Below are positions 1 through 10,011 of a DNA stretch of 64,000 nucleotides, piece by piece. Position numbers and translations under genes: made by a program. Below the pieces are notes generated by a model. That model was not told the DNA's origin and made no database searches. It saw only the letters and a list, made by a program, of their open reading frames with translations. The DNA lies in the NCBI RefSeq assembly GCF_000759475.1, contig NZ_CP009454.1, forward strand, positions 3,162,001 through 3,226,000. The letters are read 5' to 3'. The first letter of the stretch is position 1; each line of letters begins with the position of its first letter. The stretch comes from Pantoea rwandensis (GTDB taxonomy: Bacteria; Pseudomonadota; Gammaproteobacteria; Enterobacterales; Enterobacteriaceae).

Positions 1-657
1 CGTTCCAGTCGTGGAATCAATCGCGTGTACAGCCCAGTTGTTATCACTGGTTTTCACATAATAGAGGTCGAGAGCATGATCGTTACCCTGTGAGTCATAC
101 ACAGTGACGGTGCTTTTGGCGTTGTAGCTATCGACGTCTGACGAGCTGAAGGTTGCCACTGTTGGCACGCTATCTGTGGAGTTCAGGTTAGACACCAAAC
201 CGGCGGTCGTGGTCGCGCGCGCCGACATCTGCGTCGTCGGTACGCTCAATGCCACCGGGTTTGCACCCGTCTGAATGGTCGGCGGGGTACCGGTTGCCGG
301 ATAGCCGGTCACGCTCATGCCCTGGGTGTTCACCAGGTTACGGTTGGCATCCAGCGTGAACTGACCATTACGAGAGTAGTACACGCTACCCGCAGCATCG
401 GTCATACGGAAGAAACCGTTACCGCTCAGTGCCACGTCCAGACCACGGCTGGTTGAGGTCGTGGTACCGTCGTTGAAGTTCTGAATAACCGCAGCGACCT
501 TGGTACCCATACCGATATTTGAACCAGCAAACATATCCGCGAACGAAATGGTGCTGGATTTGAAACCCGCAGTCGCGGAGTTGGCGATGTTGTTACCAAT
601 GACGTCCAGGTTACTGGAGGCCGCATTCATACCACTGACAGCTTGAGAAAAAGACAT
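1..657 (-). CDS. flgE: Flagellar hook protein FlgE (5' part; gene runs off the left edge)
   Basis: The first 219 codons of the hook subunit gene are present; the C-terminal half lies outside the window. The N-terminus (MSFSQAVSGMNAASSNLDVI) followed by an NNIANSATAGFKSS stretch is the conserved D0 motif of axial rod and hook proteins. Hook monomers polymerise outside the cell on the distal rod beneath the FlgD cap. The start is ATG at 657-655, preceded by AGGAGA at a good distance. It lies 25 bp downstream of flgD in the flgBCDE order, so it belongs to the flgB operon, normally a class 2 FlhDC target. The identification is secure; completeness cannot be judged. Confidence 0.93.
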   Translation of the reverse strand, partial: MSFSQAVSGMNAASSNLDVIGNNIANSATAGFKSSTISFADMFAGSNIGMGTKVAAVIQNFNDGTTTSTSRGLDVALSGNGFFRMTDAAGSVYYSRNGQFTLDANRNLVNTQGMSVTGYPATGTPPTIQTGANPVALSVPTTQMSARATTTAGLVSNLNSTDSVPTVATFSSSDVDSYNAKSTVTVYDSQGNDHALDLYYVKTSDNNWAVHAIDSTTGT

Positions 658-681
658 AACGTGTCTCCTGCTAAAATTGAA

Positions 682-1356
682 TTAGAGAATCTGACGAACT
701 TCATCAAGAGTGGCGGAGCCCATGGTGCCGAGGTCCAGTTTTGAGGTGTTATCCACCGTACTCACGCCATTCACGTAAGCGTAATTAAGCGGTTGTGCCA
801 CCAATTGTGTGCTGCCATTACTGGCGGCAATCGATACAGAATATTTGCCATCAGCCACTGTCGTGCCATTCGCGTCTTTGCCGTCCCAGGAGAAGGCGTG
901 AACGCCGGACGTCAATGCGCCCAAGTCGACAGTGCGAACCACAGTGCCGTTCGAATCTTTGATGGTCGCGGTGGTGGCGGTAGAGGCGGTACTCAACTCC
1001 ACCCCGAATGGGGTCGTGGTACCACTGCCCACCAGGATCTGGCTGCCATCAATCATCACACCATGTCCAATCAGCGTCGTACTCTGCAGTGACTGGCTGG
1101 TGGTGAGCTGACCAGAGATGGAACCCAACGTGGTATTCAGCTTCTCAATGCCGCTCAGGGTGTTAATCTGCGCCAGCTGAGTAGTGAGCTGGCTGTTGTC
1201 CATTGGGTTGGTGGGATCCTGGTTCTGCAACTGCGTCACCAGCATGGTCAGGAATTGGTTCTGCAAGTCCTGAGCACTGTTTCCCGTCCCTGTTGAACTG
1301 GACGAACTCAGTACCGTTGGGTCAAGATTGGCATTAACGCCGACTGCTACGCTCAT
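682..1356 (-). CDS. flgD: Flagellar hook-capping / assembly protein FlgD
   Basis: 224 residues, close to the usual FlgD length. FlgD sits as a scaffold at the tip of the growing hook and is removed when the hook is complete. The N-terminal third carries the conserved stretch QNQFLTMLVTQLQNQDPTNP, the family signature, followed by PMDNSQLTTQLAQ. The C-terminal part reads like the FlgD Ig-like and tudor-like domains (DGKDANGTTVADGKYSV). The start ATG at 1356 has GGAG nearby. It lies 12 bp after flgC and before flgE, as in other enterobacteria. Nothing looks broken. Confidence 0.95.
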   Translation of the reverse strand: MSVAVGVNANLDPTVLSSSSSTGTGNSAQDLQNQFLTMLVTQLQNQDPTNPMDNSQLTTQLAQINTLSGIEKLNTTLGSISGQLTTSQSLQSTTLIGHGVMIDGSQILVGSGTTTPFGVELSTASTATTATIKDSNGTVVRTVDLGALTSGVHAFSWDGKDANGTTVADGKYSVSIAASNGSTQLVAQPLNYAYVNGVSTVDNTSKLDLGTMGSATLDEVRQIL

Positions 1357-1368
1357 GTTCGTGCTCCG

Positions 1369-1773
1369 TTATTGACCCATCGTCAGGGTTTTCATCATCA
1401 TTGATTTCACCGTGTTCAACACTTCGACGTTGGCCTGATAGCTGCGGGACGCTGACATGGTGTTAACGGTTTCTGATACGACATCGACATTTGGCATCTT
1501 GACGTAACCCTTCTCATCCGCCATCGGATTACCTGGGTCATACACCAATTTGGCCGGGGTAGGATCGTTCACCACGCCCGCGACTTTGACGCCACCGGTC
1601 GCCGCGCCAGGGGCGGCATCGGTCTGGAATATCACCTGTTTTGCCACATAAGGCTGACCATCCGGCCCGGTGACACTGTCGGCGTTGGCCAGGTTACTGG
1701 CGCTGACGTTGAGGCGCTGTGATTGCGCGGTCATCGCCGAACCGGCGATATCAAAAATATTCAGCAATGCCAT
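1369..1773 (-). CDS. flgC: Flagellar proximal rod protein FlgC
   Basis: 134 residues, the normal length for FlgC, a structural subunit of the periplasmic flagellar rod. The N-terminal region [20 protein letters not shown] and the following [12 protein letters not shown] carry the ANLANADS-type rod signature. The C-terminal heptad-rich end ([20 protein letters not shown]) is also typical of axial proteins. The gene starts 2 bp after the flgB stop and is read in the same minus-strand operon, flgB-flgC-flgD-flgE. It has no signal peptide, as expected for a type III export substrate. Confidence 0.95.
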   Translation of the reverse strand: MALLNIFDIAGSAMTAQSQRLNVSASNLANADSVTGPDGQPYVAKQVIFQTDAAPGAATGGVKVAGVVNDPTPAKLVYDPGNPMADEKGYVKMPNVDVVSETVNTMSASRSYQANVEVLNTVKSMMMKTLTMGQ

Positions 1774-1775
1774 GG

Positions 1776-2189
1776 TTATTGCCCCTGCAGAACGCTCATC
1801 ATGCCTTTGATTTGGCTACTGATGAGGGTGAGATCGGCTTGGTATTTCAGGCTGTTATCAGCAAACTGCGTACGTTCACGATCCATATCCACGGTGTTGC
1901 CATCCGCGGCAGGTTGATCGGGAATGCGGTACATCAGGTCCATGGATGGCTGAGAGTTGGTTTCAGCGGCGATATGGCGTGAAGAGGTGACTTTCAGCGC
2001 CATGCTGCTCCCCTCCGCGCGACCGTTTTCCATCACCTTGCTCAGCTGGCTGGCAAAGTCGATATCCCGCGCCTGGTAGCCCGGGGTATCGGCGTTGGCA
2101 ATATTGGACGCCAGGATTTCCTGGCGCTGAGCACGCAGATTTAACGCTTCTGTACCAAATCGCAGCGCGGCATCGAGTTTGTCGAGCAT
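1776..2189 (-). CDS. flgB: Flagellar proximal rod protein FlgB
   Basis: 137 residues starting [20 protein letters not shown]. The start at 2189 is preferred over an in-frame ATG 99 bp upstream because GGAGGA stands just before it and the length then matches FlgB of relatives. The motif [20 protein letters not shown] is the classic rod-protein N-terminal signature. FlgB forms the innermost rod ring on the MS ring. It is the first gene of the minus-strand flg operon, divergent from flgA; the 150 bp between them should hold both FlhDC-dependent promoters. Confidence 0.95.
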   Translation of the reverse strand: MLDKLDAALRFGTEALNLRAQRQEILASNIANADTPGYQARDIDFASQLSKVMENGRAEGSSMALKVTSSRHIAAETNSQPSMDLMYRIPDQPAADGNTVDMDRERTQFADNSLKYQADLTLISSQIKGMMSVLQGQ

Positions 2190-2342
2190 GCTTCCTCCGC
2201 GAATGAGAATTTCGAGCTGACAGCTTAAGTGGACAAATGCAAGGGCGATCGTCTGAATAGCAGCAAAAATCACGGCTATTTTTGACATTGAATTTTTCGC
2301 GCGAAGAGTAGACTCAGGCCATCTTCTCGACAGGAGGCGTTT

Positions 2343-3002
2343 ATGCGCAGTTCTTTACCTTTGCTGGCCACGTTGTTGTTGGCCTTCGCGCTGCCCGGCC
2401 ATGCGGCGGACCTGACCGCACAGTTAACGCAGTTTTTTAAAGCGCGCGATCCGCAACATGCCGCGGGGATGACCGTGGCGGTGCGCACGCCCAAAGAGCA
2501 GTGGCCGACCTGCGAGGCGCCGGCGTTACAACTGCCGGGCAACAGTCGCCAGTGGGGCAATCTCAGCATTGCCGCCAGCTGCGATCAGAATCGTCGTTTC
2601 CTGCAGGTTCAGGTACAGGTGACCGGTCAGTACTTAGTTGCCAGCCGTCAGGTAGCACGTGGCAGCACTCTCGACCCGAATGATTTCCGTCTCGAGACCG
2701 GGCGTCTGGATGAACTGCCTCCGCGTGCCCTGTTCGATAACAACAGCGTGGCCGATGCGATTGCGCTGCGCGATATCCCGCCTGGACAGCCGGTGACCGC
2801 GATGATGCTGCGTCAGCCCTGGCGGGTTAAAGCAGGACAAAATGTGATGGTGGTAGCCAGCGGAAACGGGTTTAATGCCAGTAGCGAAGGACGTGCGCTG
2901 AACAACGCCAGCGCGGCACAAATGGTGCGCGTGCGCATGGGAAATGGTCAGGTTGTCAGTGGGCGCGTCGACGCGGATGGGAATATTCTGATATCGCTAT
3001 AA
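2343..3002 (+). CDS. flgA: Flagellar P-ring periplasmic chaperone FlgA
   Basis: 219 residues with a clear Sec signal peptide ([21 protein letters not shown], then ADL). FlgA helps FlgI assemble into the P ring in the periplasm. The C-terminal half contains a SAF-type domain: [20 protein letters not shown], then PRALFDNN and [20 protein letters not shown], closing with [14 protein letters not shown]. It is transcribed away from flgB and followed by flgM and flgN, the standard flgA-flgM-flgN order. The start codon follows GACAGGAGGCGTTT, a strong ribosome site. Confidence 0.94.
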   Translation: MRSSLPLLATLLLAFALPGHAADLTAQLTQFFKARDPQHAAGMTVAVRTPKEQWPTCEAPALQLPGNSRQWGNLSIAASCDQNRRFLQVQVQVTGQYLVASRQVARGSTLDPNDFRLETGRLDELPPRALFDNNSVADAIALRDIPPGQPVTAMMLRQPWRVKAGQNVMVVASGNGFNASSEGRALNNASAAQMVRVRMGNGQVVSGRVDADGNILISL

Positions 3003-3007
3003 AGCGT

Positions 3008-3034
3008 TAAAGAACCCTGTTGTTCTGCCGATAG
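3008..3034 (+). promoter_or_regulatory. Sigma-28 (FliA) promoter of flgM
   Basis: TAAAGAAC, then exactly 11 bases, then GCCGATAG matches the flagellar class 3 consensus TAAAGTTT-N11-GCCGATAA. It sits about 75 bp before the flgM start, so flgM and flgN can be made from this late promoter as well as by read-through from flgA. Confidence 0.88.
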
Positions 3035-3107
3035 AGATATCAACAAAGACATTACCCTATGCTGACTCAGTTGACTGACCCTCAACTGACCTTACAGGAG
3101 CAAGACC

Positions 3108-3416
3108 ATGAGCATCGACAGAACGCAGCCTTTAAGCCCGGTGAGCACTGTACAATCCCGCGACACCAACGATAACAACGGCAAGGTGCGCCAAAATGTG
3201 ACTGCTTCAACCAACGCCAGCACCAGCGAAAGCGGTGCCGAAGTGAAGTTGAGCACGGCTCAGGCGCAGTTAATGCAGCCGGGCAGCAAAGACATCAACA
3301 CTGCACGTGTTGAACAACTGAAAACCGCTATTCGTAATGGCGAACTGAAAATGGATACCGGTAAGATCGCCGACGCGCTGATCGCCGATACCAAGGCGTA
3401 TTTAGAGGGTAACTAA
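3108..3416 (+). CDS. flgM: Anti-sigma-28 factor FlgM
   Basis: 102 residues. It starts [19 protein letters not shown], the usual FlgM opening; the N-terminal half is polar and low in complexity, as expected for a protein that is disordered when free. The C-terminal half ([52 protein letters not shown]) matches the sigma-28-binding helices. FlgM holds FliA inactive until hook completion, when it is exported. AGGAG precedes the ATG. flgN follows after 5 bp. Confidence 0.93.
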   Translation: MSIDRTQPLSPVSTVQSRDTNDNNGKVRQNVTASTNASTSESGAEVKLSTAQAQLMQPGSKDINTARVEQLKTAIRNGELKMDTGKIADALIADTKAYLEGN

Positions 3417-3421
3417 TCCCA

Positions 3422-3853
3422 ATGGACAATCTGCTGACCACCTTAGATAAAATGCAGGACGTGCTGGCTTCACTCACTGTGGTGATGGATGAAGAGCAAC
3501 AGCAACTGTCTGCCGGCCAGGTAAATGGCAACCTGTTGCAGCGCATATCAGAAGATAAAAGCGCGCTGCTGACGACGTTGAATTATCTGGACGAAATGCG
3601 CCGAAACACCGAAAAGTCACTCGGTACTCAGGCGCCCTATGGTGGTCACAGCGATCGTGAACGCCGCTGGCAGAGCATTCAGCAGCATACCCGCCGTTTG
3701 CGCGATACCAACACTCATAACGGTATTCTGCTGCAGCATCAAATCAGCTTCACCAATGATGCGCTCTCGATACTCAAGCCGCACCAGACTCAGGCGTTTT
3801 ACGGTCCCGATGGGTTAGGCAAAGGTCAGTCGACGCTAAGCCGCAAAGGTTAA
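3422..3853 (+). CDS. flgN: Flagellar export chaperone FlgN
   Basis: 143 residues, the usual size of FlgN, the cytoplasmic chaperone for the hook-filament junction proteins FlgK and FlgL. The sequence is largely helical, with an N-terminal region DNLLTTLDKMQDVLASLTVV and a central EEQQQL segment typical of the family. It is the last gene of the flgA-flgM-flgN group, followed after 7 bp by a strong hairpin terminator. Position and length support the call more than any catalytic motif, because FlgN has none. Confidence 0.9.
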   Translation: MDNLLTTLDKMQDVLASLTVVMDEEQQQLSAGQVNGNLLQRISEDKSALLTTLNYLDEMRRNTEKSLGTQAPYGGHSDRERRWQSIQQHTRRLRDTNTHNGILLQHQISFTNDALSILKPHQTQAFYGPDGLGKGQSTLSRKG

Positions 3854-3860
3854 TAAAGAA

Positions 3861-3886
3861 AAATCCCGCCGAGGCGGGATTTTTTT
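3861..3886. terminator. Bidirectional intrinsic terminator between flgN and murJ
   Basis: AAATCCCGCC-GA-GGCGGGATTT forms a GC-rich hairpin with A-tracts on the left and T-tracts on the right, so it can end transcription from both convergent sides. The murJ stop codon starts inside the T-tract. Confidence 0.88.
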
Positions 3887-5423
3887 ATGCCAGCGTACGG
3901 CGGGCAAAATCTCTCGGGCGGAAGCCCAACAGACCCAGCATGACAAAGTAAGCCCCACCGCCAATGGCGCAGACTGCAGCCAGACGCAGTAACCGCCACC
4001 ACATCTGCCCTTCTTCCCAGGCCGGCATCACATGCAGAATGCCCAGCAGTGCTGCCGCCATGACCACAACCGCAATCATCAGACGCACCAGGAAGCTAAA
4101 CCAACCCGGCTGCGGCTGGAAGATATCCTGTTTACGTAATTGCCAGTACAGCAGCGCGGCGTTAAGACAAGCCGCTAATCCGATCGACAACGACAATCCG
4201 GCATGTTTGAGCGGGCCGATAAACGCCAGGTTCATCACCTGCGTCATGATCAATGTCACAATCGCAATCTTCACCGGGGTTTTAATGTCCTGACGCGAAT
4301 AGAAGCCGGGCGCCAGCACTTTGACCACAATCAGCCCCATTAATCCTACCGAATACGCCACCAGCGCACGCTGCGTCATGGCGGCATCGAACGCGGTAAA
4401 TTTGCCGTACTGGAACAACGCCACGGTCAGCGGGCCAGAGAGGATCCCGAGAGCAACGGCGCTCGGCAGGGCCAGCAGGAAGCAGAGGCGCAGGCCCCAA
4501 TCCATCAGACGCGAGTACTCATCATGATTGCCGCTGGCGAAACTCTTCGCTAACGATGGCAGTAAAATCGTGCCCAATGCTACACCTAATACGCCCGACG
4601 GGAACTCCATCAGACGGTCGGCATAGTACATCCACGACACTGAACCCGAGACGAGGAATGAGGCGAAAATGGTGTTGATGATCAAGGAAATTTGGCTCAC
4701 CGAGACGCCAAGAATCGCCGGTCCCATTTGGCGCATGACGCGCCATACGCCGGCGTCACGCAGGTTGAGGCGCGGCAACACCAGCATGCCGATTTTCTTC
4801 AGGTGCGGCAGCTGGTAGAACAGTTGCAACACCCCACCGACGACCACAGCCCATGCCAGCGCCATCACCGGTGGATGGAAATGCGGGGCAGCAAATACCG
4901 TAAAGCCAATCATGCTGATGTTTAATAACGTCGGCGCAAATGCCGGAACCGAGAAGCGATTCCAGGTGTTGAGTATCGCACCGGCCAGCGACGCCAGAGA
5001 TATCAGCAGAATATAAGGAAAGGTGACGCGCAGCAGTGAACTGGTCAGTGCGAATTTATCGGCGGTATCGGCAAATCCGGGTGCGGTGACCATAATCACC
5101 CAAGGCGCGGCAATCATGCCGAGCACCGTCACCACCGCCAGCACCAGCGTCAGTAAACCGGAAACGTAGGCGACAAATACGCGCGTGGCCTCTTCACCCT
5201 GCTTGCTTTTGTATTCAGCAAGAATGGGCACAAACGCCTGCGAAAAGGCGCCTTCCGCAAAGATACGGCGCAGCAAATTGGGCAGTTTGAAGGCCACGAA
5301 GAAGGCATCGGTAGCCATACCGGCACCGAACACGCGTGCCACAATGGCATCACGGGCAAAGCCCAGCACGCGAGAAAAAAGGGTCATCGAACTGACCGCA
5401 GCCAGCGATTTCAACAAATTCAT
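3885..5423 (-). CDS. murJ: Lipid II flippase MurJ
   Basis: 512 residues, very hydrophobic, with about 14 membrane helices, as in MurJ (MviN). It moves lipid-linked peptidoglycan precursor across the inner membrane. The N-terminus ([20 protein letters not shown], then [15 protein letters not shown]) and [20 protein letters not shown] carry the conserved arginines of the central cavity. The gene lies between flgN and mviM, exactly as in E. coli. It has its own start with no close upstream gene; 120 bp separate it from mviM. Confidence 0.95.
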   Translation of the reverse strand: MNLLKSLAAVSSMTLFSRVLGFARDAIVARVFGAGMATDAFFVAFKLPNLLRRIFAEGAFSQAFVPILAEYKSKQGEEATRVFVAYVSGLLTLVLAVVTVLGMIAAPWVIMVTAPGFADTADKFALTSSLLRVTFPYILLISLASLAGAILNTWNRFSVPAFAPTLLNISMIGFTVFAAPHFHPPVMALAWAVVVGGVLQLFYQLPHLKKIGMLVLPRLNLRDAGVWRVMRQMGPAILGVSVSQISLIINTIFASFLVSGSVSWMYYADRLMEFPSGVLGVALGTILLPSLAKSFASGNHDEYSRLMDWGLRLCFLLALPSAVALGILSGPLTVALFQYGKFTAFDAAMTQRALVAYSVGLMGLIVVKVLAPGFYSRQDIKTPVKIAIVTLIMTQVMNLAFIGPLKHAGLSLSIGLAACLNAALLYWQLRKQDIFQPQPGWFSFLVRLMIAVVVMAAALLGILHVMPAWEEGQMWWRLLRLAAVCAIGGGAYFVMLGLLGFRPRDFARRTLA

Positions 5424-5544
5424 TTTGAGTGGCGCATCCTGAAAAGTGTCGGATAAATGAGCAAATTAGCGCGGACATCTGCTGATGTCCGGCGATAGTC
5501 TACTGCCACTGCGGGAAATGACCAGCATTGAGTGTTACAAGGGG

Positions 5545-6465
5545 TTATTCCTGTTCGGCATCGCGCCACAGTTTTTCCACCAGACGCTGCGCCGCCAGCG
5601 CCTGTTCACCGCTGGTTTCAGGCATCGTCTGATTTTGTACGCATTGGATAAAATGCTGTGCCGCACCGCTGAAACCGCGCTGAACAAGATGGCTTTGCCA
5701 GGAGGCTACCGGATCGGTGCGTAAGCCGCCGAGGTTCTCCTGCTGCCAGTCACGCATCTCATTAATTTCGATGTAGTCACCGTCGCAGATGGCGCTCACC
5801 ACTTCGCGCTGTGTGCCGGCGCGACGATGCATACTGGTGGTGATTTGCAGCGGCCCTGCTGAGAAGTGATGTTCAGCGTACAGCATCGCCCCCTCCTCAT
5901 TGGTTTCAATAAAGCCCTGCTCACGCGTCAGTTTGCCCCCTGCCAGCCACAACGCCGTATCCACCACGTGCAGGTAGTCATCCAGCAGAGTAAAGCGCAA
6001 ATCCCCTGGACCCACGCTATCCGCGCGATGCTTTTCAATACGCAGTGAAGCCGCTCGCGGCATTTCCGCTTTCAACTGTTGATAGCGTGGCGCAAAGCGA
6101 CGATTAAACGCCACCATCAGTTTGCGTTTGTGCTTCTCCGCTAAAGCCACCAGCGCTTCCGCCTGCTGCAGGGTTTCGGCTAATGGTTTATCCACGCAAA
6201 CATCTTTGCCCGCCAGCAGCAACGCCTGCACTACTTCAAAATGGCTGGCAGTACTGCTGTGCACAAAGACCGCATCACTGGCGGCCGCCAGCGCGTCCAG
6301 CTGATTGAAATAAGGCACGCGATAACTGTCGCAGATGGGCTGAGCTTTTGCCTGGCTCGGCGAAAACGCCCCCGCCAGTTGCCAGTCGGTGGCGTGAGAC
6401 AACACCGGCAACCAGGCTTTCTGCGCGATGCCGCCTAATCCGACAATGCCGATACGTAGTGTCAT
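5545..6465 (-). CDS. mviM: Gfo/Idh/MocA-family oxidoreductase MviM
   Basis: 306 residues. The start MTLRIGIVGLGGIAQKAWLP at 6465 is chosen because a Rossmann GxGxxA motif must sit at the N-terminus; an ORF extension upstream would overlap yceH. DVCVDKPLAETLQQAEALV holds the conserved Lys-Pro of the nicotinamide site in this family. The substrate is unknown, even in E. coli. The gene begins 1 bp after the yceH stop, so yceH and mviM are co-transcribed and probably translationally coupled. Confidence 0.88.
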   Translation of the reverse strand: MTLRIGIVGLGGIAQKAWLPVLSHATDWQLAGAFSPSQAKAQPICDSYRVPYFNQLDALAAASDAVFVHSSTASHFEVVQALLLAGKDVCVDKPLAETLQQAEALVALAEKHKRKLMVAFNRRFAPRYQQLKAEMPRAASLRIEKHRADSVGPGDLRFTLLDDYLHVVDTALWLAGGKLTREQGFIETNEEGAMLYAEHHFSAGPLQITTSMHRRAGTQREVVSAICDGDYIEINEMRDWQQENLGGLRTDPVASWQSHLVQRGFSGAAQHFIQCVQNQTMPETSGEQALAAQRLVEKLWRDAEQE

Positions 6466-6466
6466 G

Positions 6467-7108
6467 TTATTGCTCCTTCTGCAGCAGTTGCTCCAGTTGA
6501 GATTGCAGTTGAGCCACCTGCTGTTCCAACTGCGCAACCCGGCTCAACAGGTCATCGCTGTCCCTCTCATCTGCACTCATGGCAGGCTCTTCAGCCACTT
6601 CCCCGCCAAACAGATGCATGTAACGGCTTTCGCGTTTACCCGGCTCGCGTGCCAGACGTATCACCATCGGCCCGTCATCACGGGTGATTAAGCCGTTTAG
6701 CGTCTGCTCAACCTCGTTCATATCGCTGAACTCATGCAAACGTCCACTGCGGGTGCGCAGTTCACCCGGTGTTTGTGCGCCGCGCAGGAACAGTAAAGCC
6801 AGTACCGCCACTTCCGCGCTGCTGAGTTGCAAATGACCGAATGCGGAGTTACAGAAGCGCTGTTCATACTTGCTGACGCGTTGACCGAATCCGTTGTTGG
6901 AGGTCACCAGGTGCTTCTTCACCAGCTCATCAAGTTGAGATTGCACCTCCATTTCACTCAGATTCATCACTGGTTCGCGGTTGGACTTTTGATTACAGGC
7001 GGTGACCACGCCATTGAGGGAAAGTGGATATTGATCCGGAGTGGTGACCTGCTTTTCTAGCAGGCAACCGATCACACGCAGCGCCTGCGCGGATAAAGCC
7101 ATTTTCAT
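6467..7108 (-). CDS. yceH: YceH family protein (DUF480)
   Basis: 213 residues starting [27 protein letters not shown] stands 6 bases before this ATG. The family is built of winged-helix-like repeats, visible here as [20 protein letters not shown] and [20 protein letters not shown]. The far C-terminus is a leucine/glutamine heptad stretch that looks like a short coiled coil. Function is unknown; it might bind DNA. It sits between rimJ and mviM as in E. coli, with 13 bp to rimJ. Confidence 0.88.
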   Translation of the reverse strand: MKMALSAQALRVIGCLLEKQVTTPDQYPLSLNGVVTACNQKSNREPVMNLSEMEVQSQLDELVKKHLVTSNNGFGQRVSKYEQRFCNSAFGHLQLSSAEVAVLALLFLRGAQTPGELRTRSGRLHEFSDMNEVEQTLNGLITRDDGPMVIRLAREPGKRESRYMHLFGGEVAEEPAMSADERDSDDLLSRVAQLEQQVAQLQSQLEQLLQKEQ

Positions 7109-7121
7109 GCGTATTTCCTTA

Positions 7122-7715
7122 TTATTGTCCACGACGATCTGGGGTCCACTCCTGCCAGGTCAACGCGGTCAACACGTGATCCTGCCAGCGTCCATCGATC
7201 AGCAAATAATCTTTGGCATACCCCTCTTTCTCGAACCCAAGACGTGCCAGCAGATCACCGCTGCGCTGATTGTGCGGCATATAGTTGGCCATGATGCGGT
7301 GAATGCGTTGCTGCCGCTGCATGTAGCGAATCGCTGACTGCAACGCTTCAAACATCATGCCTTGCCCCTGCCACTTTTCGCCTAATGAGTAACCGAGGTA
7401 ACAAGCGTGAAATGAACCGCGCAGCACGTTGCTAAAATTGGCCACACCCCGCACTTCATGCTCTTCCGGGTCCATCAGCACAAAATAGTAGGCTGAGCCC
7501 TGTTTATGCATATCCGCGATCAGTCCAAGGCGTGCCTGCCAGCCTGAGGGGTAGCAGTGGCTTTCGTCGCGCACCGGCTCCCAGGGTTTAAGGAAGACGC
7601 GGTTCTCTGCATAATAATCTGCCAATCGCCAGGCATCGCGCTCGTGAACTAAACGGACCACCAAACGATCGGTAGTCAGGCGCACGCGGGGTCCAGCAGA
7701 ACGATAGCCAAACAT
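7122..7715 (-). CDS. rimJ: Ribosomal protein S5 alanine N-acetyltransferase RimJ
   Basis: 197 residues beginning [20 protein letters not shown], essentially the start of E. coli RimJ (194 aa). RimJ acetylates the N-terminal alanine of ribosomal protein S5 and also has a role in 30S maturation. The GNAT fold is visible: [20 protein letters not shown] is the acetyl-CoA pyrophosphate loop (motif A), followed by [20 protein letters not shown]. An upstream extension of the frame was rejected as it has no family similarity. It leads the rimJ-yceH-mviM unit. Confidence 0.94.
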   Translation of the reverse strand: MFGYRSAGPRVRLTTDRLVVRLVHERDAWRLADYYAENRVFLKPWEPVRDESHCYPSGWQARLGLIADMHKQGSAYYFVLMDPEEHEVRGVANFSNVLRGSFHACYLGYSLGEKWQGQGMMFEALQSAIRYMQRQQRIHRIMANYMPHNQRSGDLLARLGFEKEGYAKDYLLIDGRWQDHVLTALTWQEWTPDRRGQ

Positions 7716-7959
7716 CATGACTCCTGAAATCCATAACTTTAAGAAAGATGTACGCCGGAGGCGATACTTCTCACTATAACCGTCCCCTTCGCTACGGTAA
7801 AACCCTCGACAACATGCAACGTGATTCATCCTTAATCAGGATTAATTTTTCTGCTCATTCGATGAAAAAATATCATCCTGGATAGGCTGTCTTTCCCGTC
7901 AGTGCAGGCGGAAAATAGACCAACTGGTCACTTTTCTCATCTCTTGCTCAGGATTAAGC

Positions 7960-9162
7960 ATGTCTCGGGTAGCGCGGGCACGACGCCTCGGTAAAACATT
8001 CCTCTTAGTCGATAACATGTTGGTGGTGTTAGGCTTTTTCGTGGTATTTCCACTGATTTCCATCCATTTCGTTGAACAGCTGGGCTGGGCGGCGTTAATG
8101 GTGGGTATCGCGCTGGGTTTGCGTCAGTTTGTGCAGCAGGGGCTGGGCATTTTCGGCGGCGCGATTGCCGATCGTTTCGGCGCGCGTCCGCTAATCGTGA
8201 CGGGTATGCTGATGCGCGCAGCCGGATTCGCTTGCATGGCGCTGGCGCATCAACCCTGGATGCTATGGCTGGCCTGTTTGCTATCCGGCCTCGGTGGCAC
8301 CCTGTTTGATCCTCCCCGCAGCGCCATGGTGGTGAAACTGGTACGCGCTCGCGAGCGCGGTCGTTTCTTCTCGCTATTGATGATGCAGGACAGCGCAGGC
8401 GCCGTGCTGGGTGCGCTGGTGGGCAGTTGGCTGCTGGCGTGGGATTTCCGTCTGGTGTGCTGGGTAGGTGCAGCGGTGTTTGTCGCCGCGGCGATATTTA
8501 ACGCCGTGTGGTTACCGGCGTGGCGCATCTCGACGGAACGCATTGCGATGCGCGAAGGTATGCAGCGCGTCTGGCAGGATAAACGTTTCCGCCTTTATGT
8601 GCTGACGTTGACCGGCTACTACATTCTGGCCGTGCAAGTGATGTTGATGTTGCCGGTGATGGTGAATCAGGTGGCTGGCGCACCCGCCGCCGTGAAATGG
8701 ATGTACGCCATCGAGGCCATGTTGTCGCTCAGCCTGCTCTATCCGCTGGCCCGCTGGAGCGAAAAGCGCTTCCGGCTGGAAACCCGGCTGATGGCGGGTT
8801 TATTCCTGATGACCTTTAGCCTGCTGCCTGTCGGCATGACCCAATCTCTGCCCTCGCTGTTTTTGTTAATCGGCGTGTTCTACATGGGTTCCATCATCGC
8901 TGAACCGGCGCGCGAGACGCTCAGCGCATCGTTGGCCAGTTCACGCGCGCGGGGCAGTTACATGGGATTCAGTCGTTTAGGTCTGGCCATCGGCGGTCTG
9001 ATTGGCTACTCCGGTGGCGGGTGGATGTTCGACATGGGCCAGCAATTGGCTCTGCCTGAACTGCCCTGGATGTTGCTGAGCAGCGTGGGCATCATCACCC
9101 TGCTGGCCTTGTGGTGGCAGTTCCAGCCGCGCCCGGTGGCCCCGATCATCTTCAGCAGCTAG
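7960..9162 (+). CDS. mdtH: Major facilitator multidrug transporter MdtH
   Basis: 400 residues, 12 predicted membrane helices. The opening [20 protein letters not shown] and the motif [12 protein letters not shown] (MFS motif A, loop 2-3) match MdtH, a proton-driven exporter linked to quinolone resistance in E. coli. The gene is divergent from rimJ, as in E. coli, with about 245 bp between the starts. It is followed by a 9-bp stem hairpin at 9210-9231 and then grxB. Confidence 0.93.
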   Translation: MSRVARARRLGKTFLLVDNMLVVLGFFVVFPLISIHFVEQLGWAALMVGIALGLRQFVQQGLGIFGGAIADRFGARPLIVTGMLMRAAGFACMALAHQPWMLWLACLLSGLGGTLFDPPRSAMVVKLVRARERGRFFSLLMMQDSAGAVLGALVGSWLLAWDFRLVCWVGAAVFVAAAIFNAVWLPAWRISTERIAMREGMQRVWQDKRFRLYVLTLTGYYILAVQVMLMLPVMVNQVAGAPAAVKWMYAIEAMLSLSLLYPLARWSEKRFRLETRLMAGLFLMTFSLLPVGMTQSLPSLFLLIGVFYMGSIIAEPARETLSASLASSRARGSYMGFSRLGLAIGGLIGYSGGGWMFDMGQQLALPELPWMLLSSVGIITLLALWWQFQPRPVAPIIFSS

Positions 9163-9209
9163 TTTGCCCCTTCGAAGGATCTCTTCCATACTTCCCGCAC
9201 GTCCGGAAA

Positions 9210-9231
9210 AAGGGTGACCTTTGTCACCCTT
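9210..9231. other. Inverted repeat between mdtH and grxB
   Basis: AAGGGTGAC-CTTT-GTCACCCTT is a perfect 9-bp stem with a 4-base loop. There is no T-run after it, so it is either a weak terminator of mdtH or a structure in the grxB leader, since the grxB start follows 22 bp later. Confidence 0.5.
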
Positions 9232-9253
9232 AGATTTACACAGGAGAAACGGG

Positions 9254-9901
9254 ATGAAACTCTACATCTACGATCACTGCCCTTTCTGCGTGAAAGCACG
9301 CATGATTTTTGGCTTAAAGAACCTGCCGGTTGAATTGATCGTTATGCTTAATGACGATGAGCAGATGCCCAAAAAACTCATCGGGCAGAAGATGGCGCCC
9401 ATTCTGCAAAAAGCCGATGGCAGTGCGATGCCAGAAAGTATGGACATTGTCCGACTGGTGGATAAACAGGATCGCGAGCCGCTGCTTAACGGCAAAAACA
9501 ACCCCGCCATCAGCGAATGGCTGCGCCGCGTTAACGGCTATATCAATAAGCTACTGATCCCGCGCATCGCTGATGCCTCGTTTGCGGAATTTGCCACGCC
9601 GGCAGCGCGTACCTATTTCCGTGAGAAAAAGCAGGCCAGCGTCGGAGATTTCACGGAGCTGCGTAAACACGCGCCCGGGCTGATAAAAAACATCAGTGAT
9701 GACCTGCGTCAGCTCGATAAGCTCATTGTCAAACCCAATGCCGTGAACGGCGAACTGTCTGAAGACGATATCAATCTGTTTCCGCTCCTGCGTTCGCTCA
9801 CCTTAGTGGCAGGCATCGAATGGCCGAGTCGCGTCGCGGATTACCGCGACAATATGGCGAAGCAAACCCAGATTAACCTGCTCTCTTCCATCGCGGCATA
9901 G
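9254..9901 (+). CDS. grxB: Glutaredoxin 2
   Basis: 215 residues, the length of GrxB, the large GST-like glutaredoxin. The start MKLYIYDHCPFCVKARMIFG at 9254 has GGAGAAACGGG before it and puts the CPFC dithiol active site near residues 9-12. The rest (KMAPILQKADGSAMPESMDI) holds the cis-proline glutathione-binding region, and the C-terminal half is an all-helical GST-type domain. It reduces protein disulfides and glutathione mixed disulfides in the cytoplasm. It is between mdtH and yceB, as in E. coli. Confidence 0.95.
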   Translation: MKLYIYDHCPFCVKARMIFGLKNLPVELIVMLNDDEQMPKKLIGQKMAPILQKADGSAMPESMDIVRLVDKQDREPLLNGKNNPAISEWLRRVNGYINKLLIPRIADASFAEFATPAARTYFREKKQASVGDFTELRKHAPGLIKNISDDLRQLDKLIVKPNAVNGELSEDDINLFPLLRSLTLVAGIEWPSRVADYRDNMAKQTQINLLSSIAA

Positions 9902-9909
9902 CTCCGTCC

Positions 9910-9937
9910 GATGAGAAACGCTGCGGCGTTTCTCATC
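9910..9937. terminator. Hairpin after grxB
   Basis: GATGAGAAACGC-TGCG-GCGTTTCTCATC is a perfect 12-bp stem with a 4-base loop, 9 bp after the grxB stop. No T-tract follows, so termination strength is uncertain; it could also protect the mRNA end. Confidence 0.55.
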
Positions 9938-10011
9938 CCTCTCCTGGTGACACCTGGCCCGGTTTCAGGCAGGCTATGGCTGTTTTGCCGTATCGTTCAG
10001 GATGAGGATCT

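Noticed and set aside
5472..5491. Hairpin CGGACATC-TGCT-GATGTCCG between murJ and mviM as a terminator
   Set aside because: Stem is perfect but there is no T-run on either strand; it may be a processing or regulatory structure, so not listed as a terminator.
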